The notes: generated from the sequence alone by a model not told the origin. Shown: positions 35,498-44,454, counted from the stretch's first letter. The stretch: DNA of 64,000 bases from a bacterium (GCA_035691305.1 DASSJF010000069.1:42642-106641), one strand, 5' to 3'. A program made the numbers and translations.

Positions 35498-36552
35498 GAC
35501 TCCACCACCCCGCGGCGCGCCAAGCCGGCCGCGACCGCGTAGGCTGGAGCGGACTGCGACGCCGCGCCTTGCGGCAGCCCGCCGAGATCCGCGAAGGGAT
35601 CCCCGAGCTCTACCTGCACGTCCAGCGCGGACGTCAGCGACGTCGTAACACCCGGCAGCCCGGCTCCCCCGCCGGTGACGACGATGCGGGCCGGAGCCGC
35701 CGCACGATAGCGGCCGCCGTAGTACTCGAGCGACCGCCGGATCTCCGTCACGAGCGGCGCGAGGCTGTCGTCCAGCGCCTCCCGCAACCCGGGCACCCCG
35801 TCGCCGGTCCCGCCGGCCGCGATCCGGGCCCGCAACCCATCCGCGGTCTCCCCGTCGGCTCCGACCCGCGACGCCGCGGCTTCCAGCAGCTGCGTCGTGC
35901 CGAAGGCCACCGTCCGGATGACCCGGGGGACCTCGCCTTCGGCCACGAGGATCATCGTCACGCTCGAACCCAGATGGATGCAGGCCGTGACTTGGTCCGC
36001 GGCCGCGCGGCTCGCCACCGCGCGCACGACCGCGAGCGGCTCGACTTCCAACACGGCGGGCTCGAGCCCCGCCGCCTGGAGCGCGCCGGCATGCTGCTTC
36101 AGCACGTCGGTCCGCGCCGCGACGACGAGCACATCCGTCTTGGTGGCACCGCCGTCGGCTTGTTCGCCGACGACGACCGTGTCGAACGTCACCTCCGCGA
36201 TCGGATACGGCAGGTAGCGCTCCACCTCGAAGCGAGCGGCCTGCCGCATCTCCTCGGCGGGCAGCTGCGGCATGCGCACCTCCCGCATCAGCGCGACCTG
36301 GCCGTTCACCGCGGCGACGGCCCGTCGGGTCCGGATGCCCGCGCCCTGGACCAGCTCGCGCAGCGCCCGGCCGACGGCCGGCACGTTCGTAATCCGGCCC
36401 TCCTCGATCGCCCCCTCCGGCGTCGGGATGGACGCCGCGACGCGCGCGGCGCCGCCGTTGCCGTTGCCCCCCGATCCGTCGCCGGCGAGCTCGACGATCT
36501 TGATCGCGGCGCTGCCGATATCGACTCCTACCGCCCCACCGTGTCGTGCCAT
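35494..36552 (-). CDS. pilM: Type IV pilus assembly actin-like ATPase PilM
   Basis: 352 residues with an FtsA/actin-like fold. The phosphate-1 motif is VGVDIGSAAIKIVEL near the N-terminus, followed by VNGQVALMREVRMPQLPAEE. The QAACIHLGSS-type phosphate-2 strand (here VTACIHLGSSVTMI) and IVVTGGGAGLPGV adenosine motif are present. PilM sits on the cytoplasmic face and contacts PilN and the PilB/PilT motors. It is the first of five overlapping core genes pilMNOPQ. Confidence 0.94.
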   Translation of the reverse strand: MARHGGAVGVDIGSAAIKIVELAGDGSGGNGNGGAARVAASIPTPEGAIEEGRITNVPAVGRALRELVQGAGIRTRRAVAAVNGQVALMREVRMPQLPAEEMRQAARFEVERYLPYPIAEVTFDTVVVGEQADGGATKTDVLVVAARTDVLKQHAGALQAAGLEPAVLEVEPLAVVRAVASRAAADQVTACIHLGSSVTMILVAEGEVPRVIRTVAFGTTQLLEAAASRVGADGETADGLRARIAAGGTGDGVPGLREALDDSLAPLVTEIRRSLEYYGGRYRAAAPARIVVTGGGAGLPGVTTSLTSALDVQVELGDPFADLGGLPQGAASQSAPAYAVAAGLARRGVVES

Positions 36553-36579
36553 CTCCTCACGTCCCCTTCCGGTCTCGTG

Positions 36580-38322
36580 TCACGGCTGCCCGAGCGGCCG
36601 GTCCTGCCACGAGACCGTGGAAAAGTTGAAGATCTGCGGGTTGAGCACCACCTCGGTGCTCGCCCCGCCGCAGAAGTTGACGGTGCCCAAATCGTCGACC
36701 TGGTTGACCGACGTGGTGCTCGACGGGTCGTTCTGGGAGAACACGCCGCCCTGGATCACCACCGTACCGTGCGAGTACACGTTTCCGGGCGTGTAGATGA
36801 AGCCGGTGAAGACCGTGTTGGCGGCGATGTCCACGTCGCCGGTCGCGAAGATGACGCCGAAGTTGTAGTTGTCGAAGTTCGTGTTGGAGCAGGTCAGCGT
36901 GCTGTTTCCGGCGATCGACCCGTTGATGTGGACGACCCCCAACCCAGCGTTGTCGATCACGAGGCTCTCCGGGCTGCTCTTCGTCCCGCTGAACGTGACG
37001 TTGGTACTGCTGATCGTCGAGACCGGCGACGCACAGGAGATGCCGTCGCCGGTGTTCACCTGATCGAAGACGTTCGTCCCGGGGTTCGCGTTCTGCTGGC
37101 AGGCGAGCGACGTCACAGCGATACTCGGCAGTAGCGGGATGTAGCGGATGCCCTCCTGGTTGCCGGCGTTCGCGCACGGCGCGGTGCAGGACGGCGCCTG
37201 GAAGAACGTAGTCGCCGCGCCGCGTGTCAGATCGTCAGACACCAGTCCCCAGTCCAGGTACCGCATCGTGCAGGGAGGAGTCGTGCAGGCGGTCGACGTC
37301 CCGTAGTAGCGGCCCGTCCCGCACGGCGGCGAACCGCTCGGGAGTGACACCGTACTCCCGCTCACGCAGATCGGCTGCGTCACCACCGCGAGCAGCACTT
37401 TGCCGTTGGCGCCGCTGAGGCTCCAATACGACGGCGTATACGAGACGGGCGTGTAGTTCATGACGCCGTTCCCGTTCTGCGACGCCGTCACGATCGTCAC
37501 CGGAAGACTCGGGCAGCCGCTGTAACATTGGTTCACGAGCGTCGTGAAGTCCGCCGCCGCCATCCCGAGCGGCGTCGCCGGATGCCAGTTAACCGGCAGC
37601 GTGTTGCCCTGGGCGTCGGTGGCCCGGCCGCTCTGCCCCGTGCACGCGGTCGGCGCGACCTCGCTAGTCGAGCCGTTCGCGCACTCGGCCTTGAACGATC
37701 CTTTCTCCTGCGCGCCGCTCCCCGCATCGATGGTCGTCCCGCCCATGACCTGAGGACCGACGAGGGTTGTCGCTGTCGCGCCTGATCCCGGCGGCGGCGA
37801 CTTTGCATACGACGCGAACACGATCGACGTGTCGGAGTACGTATCCCCGACGATCGGGGACGAGTCGCCCTGGAAGGTCACCTGCGGGCCGACGATCGTG
37901 TCGCCGAACCCCGACTTCATCACCGCCCGCACGAAGATGCGCACCCCCCGCGGCGCGCCGTACGACGAACCCAGCGACAGGATGGGAAAGATCGCGCGGT
38001 CGGCGGCCAGCGGCGCCTGGAAGACAATAGTGTTGGCATTGGGCGTCACCGTACTGCTCCCGCACGTCGCGCCGGAGGTCATGCTGTTGACGAAGCACGT
38101 GGTGCCCGGGATCCCGCCGAACGTCCGCACCCAGTTGAACCCTTCTTGGACGCCGCCCTCCGCGACCCCGAACGCGAGCGCGCTGTCCCGGCTGTAGCCG
38201 GCAAACCCCAACTCGCTGCGGTTGAGCGACTCAAAGCCGAACAGGAACATGCCCATCACGCTGAGCATGATGAGCGCCGTGATGAGCGCCGTCCCGCGTT
38301 CCCCTTCCCGTCCCCGCATCAT
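36580..38322 (-). CDS. PilX-like pilus protein with Cys-rich beta-helix-like C-terminus
   Basis: About 580 residues from tandem ATGs at 38322/38319. The N-terminus (GTALITALIMLSVMGMFLFGFE, then SALAFGVAEGGVQEGFNW) is that of PilX-type proteins, which co-assemble with minor pilins. The rest is a long extracellular region with more than 20 cysteines, many as CxxxC or PPC pairs. Near the C-terminus are turns like VVHINGSIAGNSTL, FATGDVDIAANTVFTGFIY and GTVVIQGGVF, which suggest a right-handed beta-helix. Its large size points to a tip adhesin. It is the third of three minor-pilin genes (V, W, X order of transcription). Confidence 0.75.
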   Translation of the reverse strand: MMRGREGERGTALITALIMLSVMGMFLFGFESLNRSELGFAGYSRDSALAFGVAEGGVQEGFNWVRTFGGIPGTTCFVNSMTSGATCGSSTVTPNANTIVFQAPLAADRAIFPILSLGSSYGAPRGVRIFVRAVMKSGFGDTIVGPQVTFQGDSSPIVGDTYSDTSIVFASYAKSPPPGSGATATTLVGPQVMGGTTIDAGSGAQEKGSFKAECANGSTSEVAPTACTGQSGRATDAQGNTLPVNWHPATPLGMAAADFTTLVNQCYSGCPSLPVTIVTASQNGNGVMNYTPVSYTPSYWSLSGANGKVLLAVVTQPICVSGSTVSLPSGSPPCGTGRYYGTSTACTTPPCTMRYLDWGLVSDDLTRGAATTFFQAPSCTAPCANAGNQEGIRYIPLLPSIAVTSLACQQNANPGTNVFDQVNTGDGISCASPVSTISSTNVTFSGTKSSPESLVIDNAGLGVVHINGSIAGNSTLTCSNTNFDNYNFGVIFATGDVDIAANTVFTGFIYTPGNVYSHGTVVIQGGVFSQNDPSSTTSVNQVDDLGTVNFCGGASTEVVLNPQIFNFSTVSWQDRPLGQP

Positions 38323-38330
38323 CGTCCGCC

Positions 38331-39044
38331 TCAGTAGGTCAGCGTGGAATTCCGGAGCATCACGTCGTCGGTCACGGTGGCCTGCGACGAGACGTTCTGT
38401 CCGGTCTGCGTTTGCGACGCGGTTACCTGGATCGTGAACTCTTTGGCCGACGTCGTGGGACACCCGCCCCCCGGATTCAGGCTGAGCCCGGTGATGTTGC
38501 TGGCAACGAACGTCACGGCGATCGTGTTGGCGACGAGATCATACGTGGCGCGGACCAGGTACGGCCCGGTCGTGTTGGGCGTCGGGCCATTGGTCGACGA
38601 AGCAAGGTAGTACGTGACGTACGAGCCGGCGTAGGGGACCAGCCCCGGGTTCGGCATCGTGCTCGTCTCCGCGTCGGTCGCGAAGATCGTCCCCGTCGGG
38701 GTCAGCGTGACCGATGCCAGATGCGGCAGCACCATGCTCACCTGCGGCGGCGTGCACGACGTGTTGAACGTCACCGAGTTGAGGCCGACCGTCTTCGTCA
38801 CCCCGTTGAGCAGCTGGCCCGCCTGCCGGAGATCGCGGGTCATGCGGTCGACGGAGATCCGCGCCCCCTGCTGGACCTGCGTCGCCACGTCGCCCTTCCA
38901 GTAGGCCTTGAGGCTCGCGAACAGCAGCGAGAACATCGCGCCCGACGCCATGGACAGGATCGCGAGCACGATGATCAGCTCGATCAGGGTCATCCCCAGA
39001 TCGGCCGGCCGCCTGGAAGCCTGGGTCTGCCGGTACATCGCCAT
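38331..39044 (-). CDS. PilW-like minor prepilin
   Basis: 237 residues. A 17-residue leader ends at a prepilin site ADLG|MTLIE with Glu5, followed by the hydrophobic helix LIIVLAILSMASGAMFSLLF. The length and the run of beta-strand-like Thr/Val-rich sequence fit PilW/PilJ-type minor pilins. It lies 7 nt from pilV and 8 nt from the PilX-like gene. Minor pilins prime pilus assembly and often sit at the tip. Confidence 0.85.
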   Translation of the reverse strand: MAMYRQTQASRRPADLGMTLIELIIVLAILSMASGAMFSLLFASLKAYWKGDVATQVQQGARISVDRMTRDLRQAGQLLNGVTKTVGLNSVTFNTSCTPPQVSMVLPHLASVTLTPTGTIFATDAETSTMPNPGLVPYAGSYVTYYLASSTNGPTPNTTGPYLVRATYDLVANTIAVTFVASNITGLSLNPGGGCPTTSAKEFTIQVTASQTQTGQNVSSQATVTDDVMLRNSTLTY

Positions 39045-39051
39045 GTCGCTC

Positions 39052-39639
39052 CTACGGCGTCACGAAAGTACTGACCGTCACGCAGCCGAGGCCGACCGCC
39101 ACCGCGGCCCCGCCCGCCACGCACCCGTTCGGCGAGGTGCTGTTGCCCGACGTGTAAATCGTCTGACCGCGCACCGGCCAGTGCGTCGCGACGGCGATGT
39201 GGAAGAGGTACGGCCCGGTCGGCGCCGCGTACGGGTTCACCGGCGCGGCGAAGACGCCCGTCGACGCGGACCACGTCCAGTACTGGATCTGCACGTCGCG
39301 CGTAAAGTACGCCGCGGACGCCGTGGTGGTGTTGCCGTTCTGGTCGAAGTACTGGCTGCCGACCACCGTACCGTAGTCGCCGACGGACCCGGCCAGGGTC
39401 GACGTCACGGTGTCCCGGTACACCTCGACCTGCTGCAGCCCGAGGTTCGCGCTGCGCGTCTGATCCTTGCCGTACAGCGACATCGCCATGAGGCGCGGGT
39501 ACGAATCCGCCGCTGCGAGCAGCCCGATCAGCATCAGCACGATCGCGATCATGACTTCGACCAGGGTGAACCCGCCGTCGTCCCGCAAAGTGGACGGGAT
39601 CCCGGGCAGTGGATTCCGGAACCGCGCAGGTATACGCAT
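39052..39639 (-). CDS. PilV-like minor prepilin
   Basis: 195 residues from the ATG at 39639. The leader ends DDGG|FTLVE with Glu5, then MIAIVLMLIGLLAAADSYPR, typical for PilV. The body is Thr/Gly/Ala-rich. It lies 35 nt from the Wzy-like gene and starts the V-W-X minor pilin set. No strong ribosome-binding site is visible. Confidence 0.82.
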   Translation of the reverse strand: MRIPARFRNPLPGIPSTLRDDGGFTLVEVMIAIVLMLIGLLAAADSYPRLMAMSLYGKDQTRSANLGLQQVEVYRDTVTSTLAGSVGDYGTVVGSQYFDQNGNTTTASAAYFTRDVQIQYWTWSASTGVFAAPVNPYAAPTGPYLFHIAVATHWPVRGQTIYTSGNSTSPNGCVAGGAAVAVGLGCVTVSTFVTP

Positions 39640-39674
39640 CGCCAAAGGATCGTTATGCCGTGCGCGTCGGGGTT

Positions 39675-41066
39675 TTAGACGCGGGCGACGCGCGGCCGGA
39701 GGGCCGCGACGGCGCCCACGAGGATCCAGAACAGCGGCGCGACGCTGATATAACTGAAGGACAGCTGCAGCTGCGCGAGATAGGCGGCGAATCCGCCGAC
39801 AAGACCGGCGGCGATCACCTGCGGATCCACCAGCAGCGATCGCCGGTCGTCGCCGCGCCGGAGCCCGTGATCGCCGCGCGGCCGGGCGCGCGCGGTCCGC
39901 CAGGCGGTGCGAAGCACGACGAAACACAGCCAAACGTACGCGGCGAGCCCGACAAACCCCGCCGCGATCGCCTGCTGGAGAAGATCGCTGTGCGGCCTGT
40001 CCACGATCACGCGCTGCATGGCGGCTTCGGGGAAGACCCGCACGAACTCCGGCGTGCCGTAGGCCGGGTAGATCTGCGCGAGGGTGTCGGGCCCCCACCC
40101 GAACCACGGCCGAGCGACGACCAGGGGCGCCGCAGTCCGCCAGATGAAGAGGCGCGAGATCGCGCTCCCGCGGTCGGACACGTGCCCCAGTTCGGGCGGC
40201 CCCGTGAAGAGCACGGCCGGCGTGACGGCGGCGCACAGCACCGCCAGCACGATGAGCGGCCGCGCGACCCGAGCGAGCGCGGTCTTTCCGACCGTCGCGG
40301 CCCAGGCGACGACGCCCACCGCGAGGGCGCCCCACTCGGCCCTCGCCGCGGTCGCGACAAGGGCGGCGTACAGCCCAATGGTCAGCGCACCATACGCAAG
40401 CCGGCGGCGGGGCGGACTGGCCGCGTAGAGCGCCAGGGTCAGCGGCAGCACCAGCACCGCGTACGCGCCGAGGGCGAGCGGGCTCCCCGTCGTCGCCCAG
40501 GCCCGTGCCCAGCCGCGGCGCGTGATGTCCACCGGCACCGGTGAGAATCCCAGGTGCTGCAGCAGCGCGAGGGCGCTCATCACGCCGGCGCCGGCGAGCA
40601 CCAGCGCGAGAATCGTGTGCAGGCGCCGCGGCGGCTGCAGCGCGCGGGCTGACAGCGCGGCGGCGGCGCCGTAGGCCAGCCACGTGAGGAGGCCCTCGTA
40701 GCGGTAATCCTCGCCGACGAGGCTCAGCAGCGGATTGACCGAGAGGACCGTCGCAATCGTCAGCGAGGCGAGCCACGCGGCGAACGCGGCTCCGAGCGGC
40801 GCTCCGAGATCGCGAAGCCACGTCGCACCCTCGGTGCGCAGCAGCGACGCCGCGCCCACCGCGACCGCGGCGTAGAGCACGCAGACCTTCGGCCAGTAGT
40901 ACGCGTCGTACCACGCGGGCACGACGACGAAAGGCAACACGACGGCGGCCGAGCCCACCGCGAGCGCGAGCGGCAGCGAGTCCGTGCGCCGTCGGTCCAA
41001 AGCGTCGCCGGCCCGGACCGCCGGCCGCGGCCGGTCCGTCCAGGTTTCGACCCGGACGCCGCTCAC
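39675..41066 (-). CDS. O-antigen ligase / Wzy_C family membrane protein (second copy)
   Basis: 463 residues from a GTG at 41066 with AAGGTGA upstream; 10-12 membrane segments. Wzy_C signatures are present: GSPLALGAYAVLVLP, ISRLFIWRTAAPLVVARPWFGWG and DRPHSDLLQQAIAAGFVG, where the conserved His lies. It is 12 nt downstream of a major pilin gene and upstream of the minor pilins, so it is inside the pilus operon. Together with the copy at 27371-28777 this points to glycan transfer onto pilins (TfpO/PglL-like). A general envelope polysaccharide role remains possible. Confidence 0.87.
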   Translation of the reverse strand: MSGVRVETWTDRPRPAVRAGDALDRRRTDSLPLALAVGSAAVVLPFVVVPAWYDAYYWPKVCVLYAAVAVGAASLLRTEGATWLRDLGAPLGAAFAAWLASLTIATVLSVNPLLSLVGEDYRYEGLLTWLAYGAAAALSARALQPPRRLHTILALVLAGAGVMSALALLQHLGFSPVPVDITRRGWARAWATTGSPLALGAYAVLVLPLTLALYAASPPRRRLAYGALTIGLYAALVATAARAEWGALAVGVVAWAATVGKTALARVARPLIVLAVLCAAVTPAVLFTGPPELGHVSDRGSAISRLFIWRTAAPLVVARPWFGWGPDTLAQIYPAYGTPEFVRVFPEAAMQRVIVDRPHSDLLQQAIAAGFVGLAAYVWLCFVVLRTAWRTARARPRGDHGLRRGDDRRSLLVDPQVIAAGLVGGFAAYLAQLQLSFSYISVAPLFWILVGAVAALRPRVARV

Positions 41067-41078
41067 GCGCTCGTCACC

Positions 41079-41624
41079 TTAGGGCGATGCCTGAGTGCCT
41101 CGGGTGTGATCGATGCCGGCGATGGATCCGCCGGTACCGTCGTAGCCTGCGACCCACGGATCGGCAACCTGGTCGGTCCGGCACGCCACGTGTCCATAGG
41201 AAGGGTTGGTCGGTACGGCGTTGCCGGCGGGGCTGGGATTGCCCGACACGCCGTTCGACAGATAGTAGTCGGAGCCATCCGTCACGGTGGGGTCGTCGGG
41301 TTCGATGTACATGCTCGACACCACAAACTGCGTGAGTCCGGACGACAACGTCGCCGCGCTCGGCACCGAGTTGTTCATCGTCCCGCCCGCCAATGTCGGA
41401 CCCGGGTTATCGGTTTCCCACATGGTGATCGCCGTCTCGAGGTTCCGCTGGTTGCTGACGCACGAGGCCTTCCGCGCCCGCTCGCGCGCCAGGCCGAACT
41501 GGGGGATCAGGATCGCGGCCAGCACCAGGATCACCAGAATCACTATCATCAACTCGATGAGCGTGAAGCCTCGCTCGTTCCGAAAGCCCTTGGCCTGCGC
41601 GCGCCTGATCACGGCGTGTCCCAC
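41079..41624 (-). CDS. pilA: Major type IV prepilin, copy 1
   Basis: 181 residues (GTG start; a second GTG at 41612 is possible). Leader cleavage at ERG|FTLIE gives a 162-residue mature pilin with Glu5 and the helix LMIVILVILVLAAILIPQFG. The first ~50 mature residues are nearly identical to copy 2 at 41830-42354, and the ends (WVAGYDGT, HTRG-QASP) also match, while the middle differs. Two cysteines (RKASC and HVAC) may form a disulphide. A possible own promoter (TTGACC and TATGGC, 19-nt spacing) lies in the 205-nt gap upstream, behind the terminator of copy 2. Confidence 0.92.
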   Translation of the reverse strand: MGHAVIRRAQAKGFRNERGFTLIELMIVILVILVLAAILIPQFGLARERARKASCVSNQRNLETAITMWETDNPGPTLAGGTMNNSVPSAATLSSGLTQFVVSSMYIEPDDPTVTDGSDYYLSNGVSGNPSPAGNAVPTNPSYGHVACRTDQVADPWVAGYDGTGGSIAGIDHTRGTQASP

Positions 41625-41773
41625 CCCCCGGGAGCAGCCTCTTCAGGCGCGCCCCTGCCGTCTTAAAGTGCCCAGAAAACGCCGAAATGCGACGACCGGA
41701 CTCACAGCCGAACGAGTAGGCGCGGTCCCGCCATACCGCTGCCTGCGCGCGGTTGGTCAATCGAGCGCCGGCC

Positions 41774-41809
41774 AAAACGTAGAGGCCCGGCGGTTACACC
41801 GGGCCTCTA
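41774..41809 (-). terminator. Intrinsic terminator after major pilin copy 2
   Basis: A perfect 11-bp stem (41780-41790 with 41799-41809) with an 8-nt loop is followed on the minus strand by CGTTTTGG. It begins 21 nt past the pilin stop. It should make copy 2 largely monocistronic and separate it from copy 1 and the pil operon. Confidence 0.88.
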
Positions 41810-41829
41810 TGCAACGATGTCGCTGCGAG

Positions 41830-42354
41830 CTACGGCGAGGCCTGCGCGCCGCGGGTGTGGTTGATGTTGTTGACGGCTCCGCTGGTTCCATCGTAACCGG
41901 CGACCCATCCGTCGGCGGTCTTATCGGCCTGGCACGCGACGTGCGCGTACGACGGGTTTGTGGGCACCGCATTGGCCTGTGTGCCGGCGGCAGTGCCGTT
42001 GGACAGATAGTAATCTGCGCCGGTGGTGACCGTTGCGTCGTCTGGCTCCACGTACATGCCGGCCAGCGCGTACTGCGGGCTTCCCGACAGCGTCGTCGCG
42101 CTCGGGATTGACGCGTTCAAATCACCGCCCTGCAGGTTCGTGCTCGGATTGTCCGTCTGCCACATCGCGACGGCCGTCTCGAGGTTCCGCTGGTTGCTGA
42201 CGCACGAGGCCTTCCGCGCGCGCTCGCGCGCCAGGCCGAACTGCGGGATCAGAATCGCGGCCAGCACCAGGATCACGAGGATCACGATCATCAGCTCGAT
42301 GAGCGTGAAGCCCCGCTCGTCCTGCCGCATTCTCTTCATGAGTTTACGCAGCAC
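41830..42354 (-). CDS. pilA: Major type IV prepilin, copy 2
   Basis: 174 residues from a GTG at 42354 with a perfect AGGAGG ribosome-binding site. Leader cleavage DERG|FTLIE leaves a 159-residue mature pilin with Glu5 and the same N-terminal helix as copy 1. Two cysteines (RKASC, HVAC) are conserved with copy 1. Its strong ribosome-binding site and dedicated terminator suggest high-level, separate expression, as expected of the main pilus subunit. The ~390-nt upstream region is shared with the divergent ABC transporter. Confidence 0.93.
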   Translation of the reverse strand: MLRKLMKRMRQDERGFTLIELMIVILVILVLAAILIPQFGLARERARKASCVSNQRNLETAVAMWQTDNPSTNLQGGDLNASIPSATTLSGSPQYALAGMYVEPDDATVTTGADYYLSNGTAAGTQANAVPTNPSYAHVACQADKTADGWVAGYDGTSGAVNNINHTRGAQASP

Positions 42355-42745
42355 GTGCCACCTCCTGTCGGTGTCGGACTATTGGTCTGGCTCTTGAATG
42401 AGATCGCCCATGAAGGCATCTGGTCGTCGTCCCCCGGCGCCTCCCCCCTCCTTTCGTTCCTCTGCCGTGCTCGCGGACGCGCCACGCGACCGAGAACTGC
42501 CGCCCCATGGCCGTGCCACGCTCGTCATGCCCATTCGTTTCAAGCGATAGACGTATGCACGGGGGCACTCATTCAAGCGCACGACGATGGTCTCGCGCGA
42601 AGCGCACGCGGCCGTCGGGCGCGATCGCGGCGTGCCGGCGGCGGCGTATCGATCCGGTGCGACGGCCGTCTAAGTCGCCGTCCCGGCGGGCATATGATTC
42701 TGCGGCGCACTTGCACGAGATTTCCATCGGAGTGGAGGATACGGC
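42355..42745. other. Divergent intergenic region, pilin / ABC transporter
   Basis: About 390 nt without a convincing gene. A 67-codon frame on the minus strand (42379-42582) has GC-poor third positions compared with real genes here and is not called. A good -10 element TATGAT (42693-42698) faces the ABC transporter but has no clear -35. For the pilin no sigma-70 promoter stands out, so an alternative sigma factor may be used. A partial sigma-54-like element is at 42502-42518. Confidence 0.5.
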
Positions 42746-43684
42746 GTGCAGCCGACGATTTCGGTTCAGCACTTGACCAAGCGCTACCGCAACCCCCAAC
42801 ATGCGGATCGGGCGGCGTTGGCGGGGCTCACGCTGGATGTTCCTCCGGGCGAGATCTACGGCTTTCTCGGGCCCAACGGGGCCGGCAAGACGACAACCAT
42901 CAAGCTGCTCCTCGGCCTCATCCGGCCGACCGGCGGAGGCGGCGCCGTCCTCGGCCACCCGCTCGGATCAGTTGAGGCGAGGCGCCGTCTCGGTTTCCTT
43001 CCCGAGTCGCCGTATTTCTATGAGTACCTCCGGGGCGACGAACTTCTCCACTACTACGGGTCGCTGTTCGGACTGCCTGACCAACTCCGGCGCGGCCGCG
43101 TGGAGGAACTCCTGCGCCTCGTCGGGCTGTGGGAGCACCGGCGCCTCACCGTCCGCAAGTACTCACGGGGCATGCTGCAGCGGCTGGGGCTGGCGCAGGC
43201 GCTGATCAACGATCCGGACCTCGTCATCCTCGACGAACCGGCGGGCGGATTGGACCCGATCGGACGCCGCGAGATGCGCGACATCCTGCTGGACCTGCGC
43301 GCCCGCGGCAAGACGGTGTTCCTGAGCTCGCACATTCTCGCCGAGGTGGAGACGGTGTGCGATCGGGTCGCCATTCTGCACCGCGGCGAACTCGTCGCGG
43401 TCGGGCGGATCGGGGACCTGCTCACGCAGAGCCGGGAGATGGAACTCACGGTCCACGGCGCCAACGGCGCGCTCGGCCGGCAGGTCGAGGAAATCCCGGG
43501 GGCGACGATCCATCACGGCACCGACGCGACGGTGGTCGTGGTGCCCGAACAGCGCTTCGTCTACCCGATCATCGACATGGTCCGGCAGACGGGCGGCCAG
43601 GTGGTATCGCTCGGCGCGAAGCGCGAGCGGCTGGAAGACCTCTTCGTCAAGCTCGTGGGGGAGCGGGAAGGCGGTGCCGCATGA
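42746..43684 (+). CDS. ABC transporter ATP-binding protein (ABC-2 type)
   Basis: 312 residues from a GTG with GGAGG upstream. Walker A GPNGAGKTTT is near residue 44, the signature SRGMLQRLGLAQAL near 140, Walker B LVILDEPAGGLDP near 160 and the H-loop SSHILAE. The C-terminal ~80 residues form the regulatory tail seen in Nod/Gld/DrrA-type ATPases. The permease gene overlaps by 4 nt. Lying next to the pilins, it resembles the PilH/PilI transporter that Myxococcus needs for pilus assembly, but sequence alone cannot decide this. Confidence 0.93.
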   Translation: MQPTISVQHLTKRYRNPQHADRAALAGLTLDVPPGEIYGFLGPNGAGKTTTIKLLLGLIRPTGGGGAVLGHPLGSVEARRRLGFLPESPYFYEYLRGDELLHYYGSLFGLPDQLRRGRVEELLRLVGLWEHRRLTVRKYSRGMLQRLGLAQALINDPDLVILDEPAGGLDPIGRREMRDILLDLRARGKTVFLSSHILAEVETVCDRVAILHRGELVAVGRIGDLLTQSREMELTVHGANGALGRQVEEIPGATIHHGTDATVVVVPEQRFVYPIIDMVRQTGGQVVSLGAKRERLEDLFVKLVGEREGGAA

Positions 43685-44454
43685 ACGCGTCCGTGACCCT
43701 GGTCGTCGCGCGGCAGGTGCTGCGGGAAGCGTGGCGCCGGCGGACGCTGCCGGTCCTCGCCATGTTTGGCTGCGGCCTGATTATCAGCAGCGCGTTTCTC
43801 TCGTTCTTTCAGCTCGGGGTGGAGATCAAGTTTTTCAAAGACGTCGCCCTCACGGTGATCTTCCTGTTCGGGACGCTGGCCACGCTCGTGCTCGTCAGCA
43901 GCCAGTTGTCCGGCGAGATCGAAAGCCGCACGATCTACAACGTGCTCAGCAAGCCGGTGCGGCGCGTCGAGCTCGTGCTCGGCAAGTTCGGCGGCTCGAT
44001 CGCGGCGACCGGACTCGCCATCGCGCCCATGGTGGCGATCCTGGTGTTCTTCGTCCACGTCGACCGGGGCGGCGCGATGCTCGAGGCCGTCAAAGCGGGA
44101 TACTTCCTGTGGCTGTCGTTCGTCGTACTCTCCGCCATCGCGCTTGCGATCGCGTCCTTCAGCAGCACGGTCGTGTGCGCGTCGTTGACCGTCCTCGTGT
44201 TGGTACTCAGTTACCTCAAGGGCGCGGTGACGACGTACATCGCGCTCGTGTCGAACAGCGGCGCCGCGGCCGCTATCGGCCAGGCGTTCTACTATCTCCT
44301 GCCCAACTTCGAGAACTTCAACGTCCGGACCGCGGTGGTCCACAATACGATCGTCCCGTGGCCGTACCTGTTTCGGACCAGCCTGTACGCCGCCTCGCTC
44401 GTGGCCTTCTTCCTGTACGCCGGCGTCCAGATCTTCCAGGAGCGTGAGTTCTAA
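43681..44454 (+). CDS. ABC-2 type permease
   Basis: 257 residues from an ATG overlapping the ATPase stop (ATGA). Six membrane segments; the SRTIYNVLSKPVRRVELVLGK loop is typical of ABC-2/NosY-like permeases. It pairs with the ATPase upstream. The next gene starts inside its stop codon (TAATG), so the ATPase, permease and TPR protein are translationally linked and may form one complex. Confidence 0.9.
   Translation: MNASVTLVVARQVLREAWRRRTLPVLAMFGCGLIISSAFLSFFQLGVEIKFFKDVALTVIFLFGTLATLVLVSSQLSGEIESRTIYNVLSKPVRRVELVLGKFGGSIAATGLAIAPMVAILVFFVHVDRGGAMLEAVKAGYFLWLSFVVLSAIALAIASFSSTVVCASLTVLVLVLSYLKGAVTTYIALVSNSGAAAAIGQAFYYLLPNFENFNVRTAVVHNTIVPWPYLFRTSLYAASLVAFFLYAGVQIFQEREF

Noticed and set aside
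42502..42518. Sigma-54-like promoter upstream of the pilin (TGGCACG match to the -24 element)
   Set aside because: The -12 part reads TGGGG instead of TTGCW, so the essential GC doublet is missing; it is also ~150 nt from the start codon.
42379..42582. A 67-codon minus-strand ORF upstream of pilin copy 2
   Set aside because: Its third codon positions are only about 60-65% GC against a much higher level in real genes here. There is no good ribosome-binding site, and the product is low-complexity.
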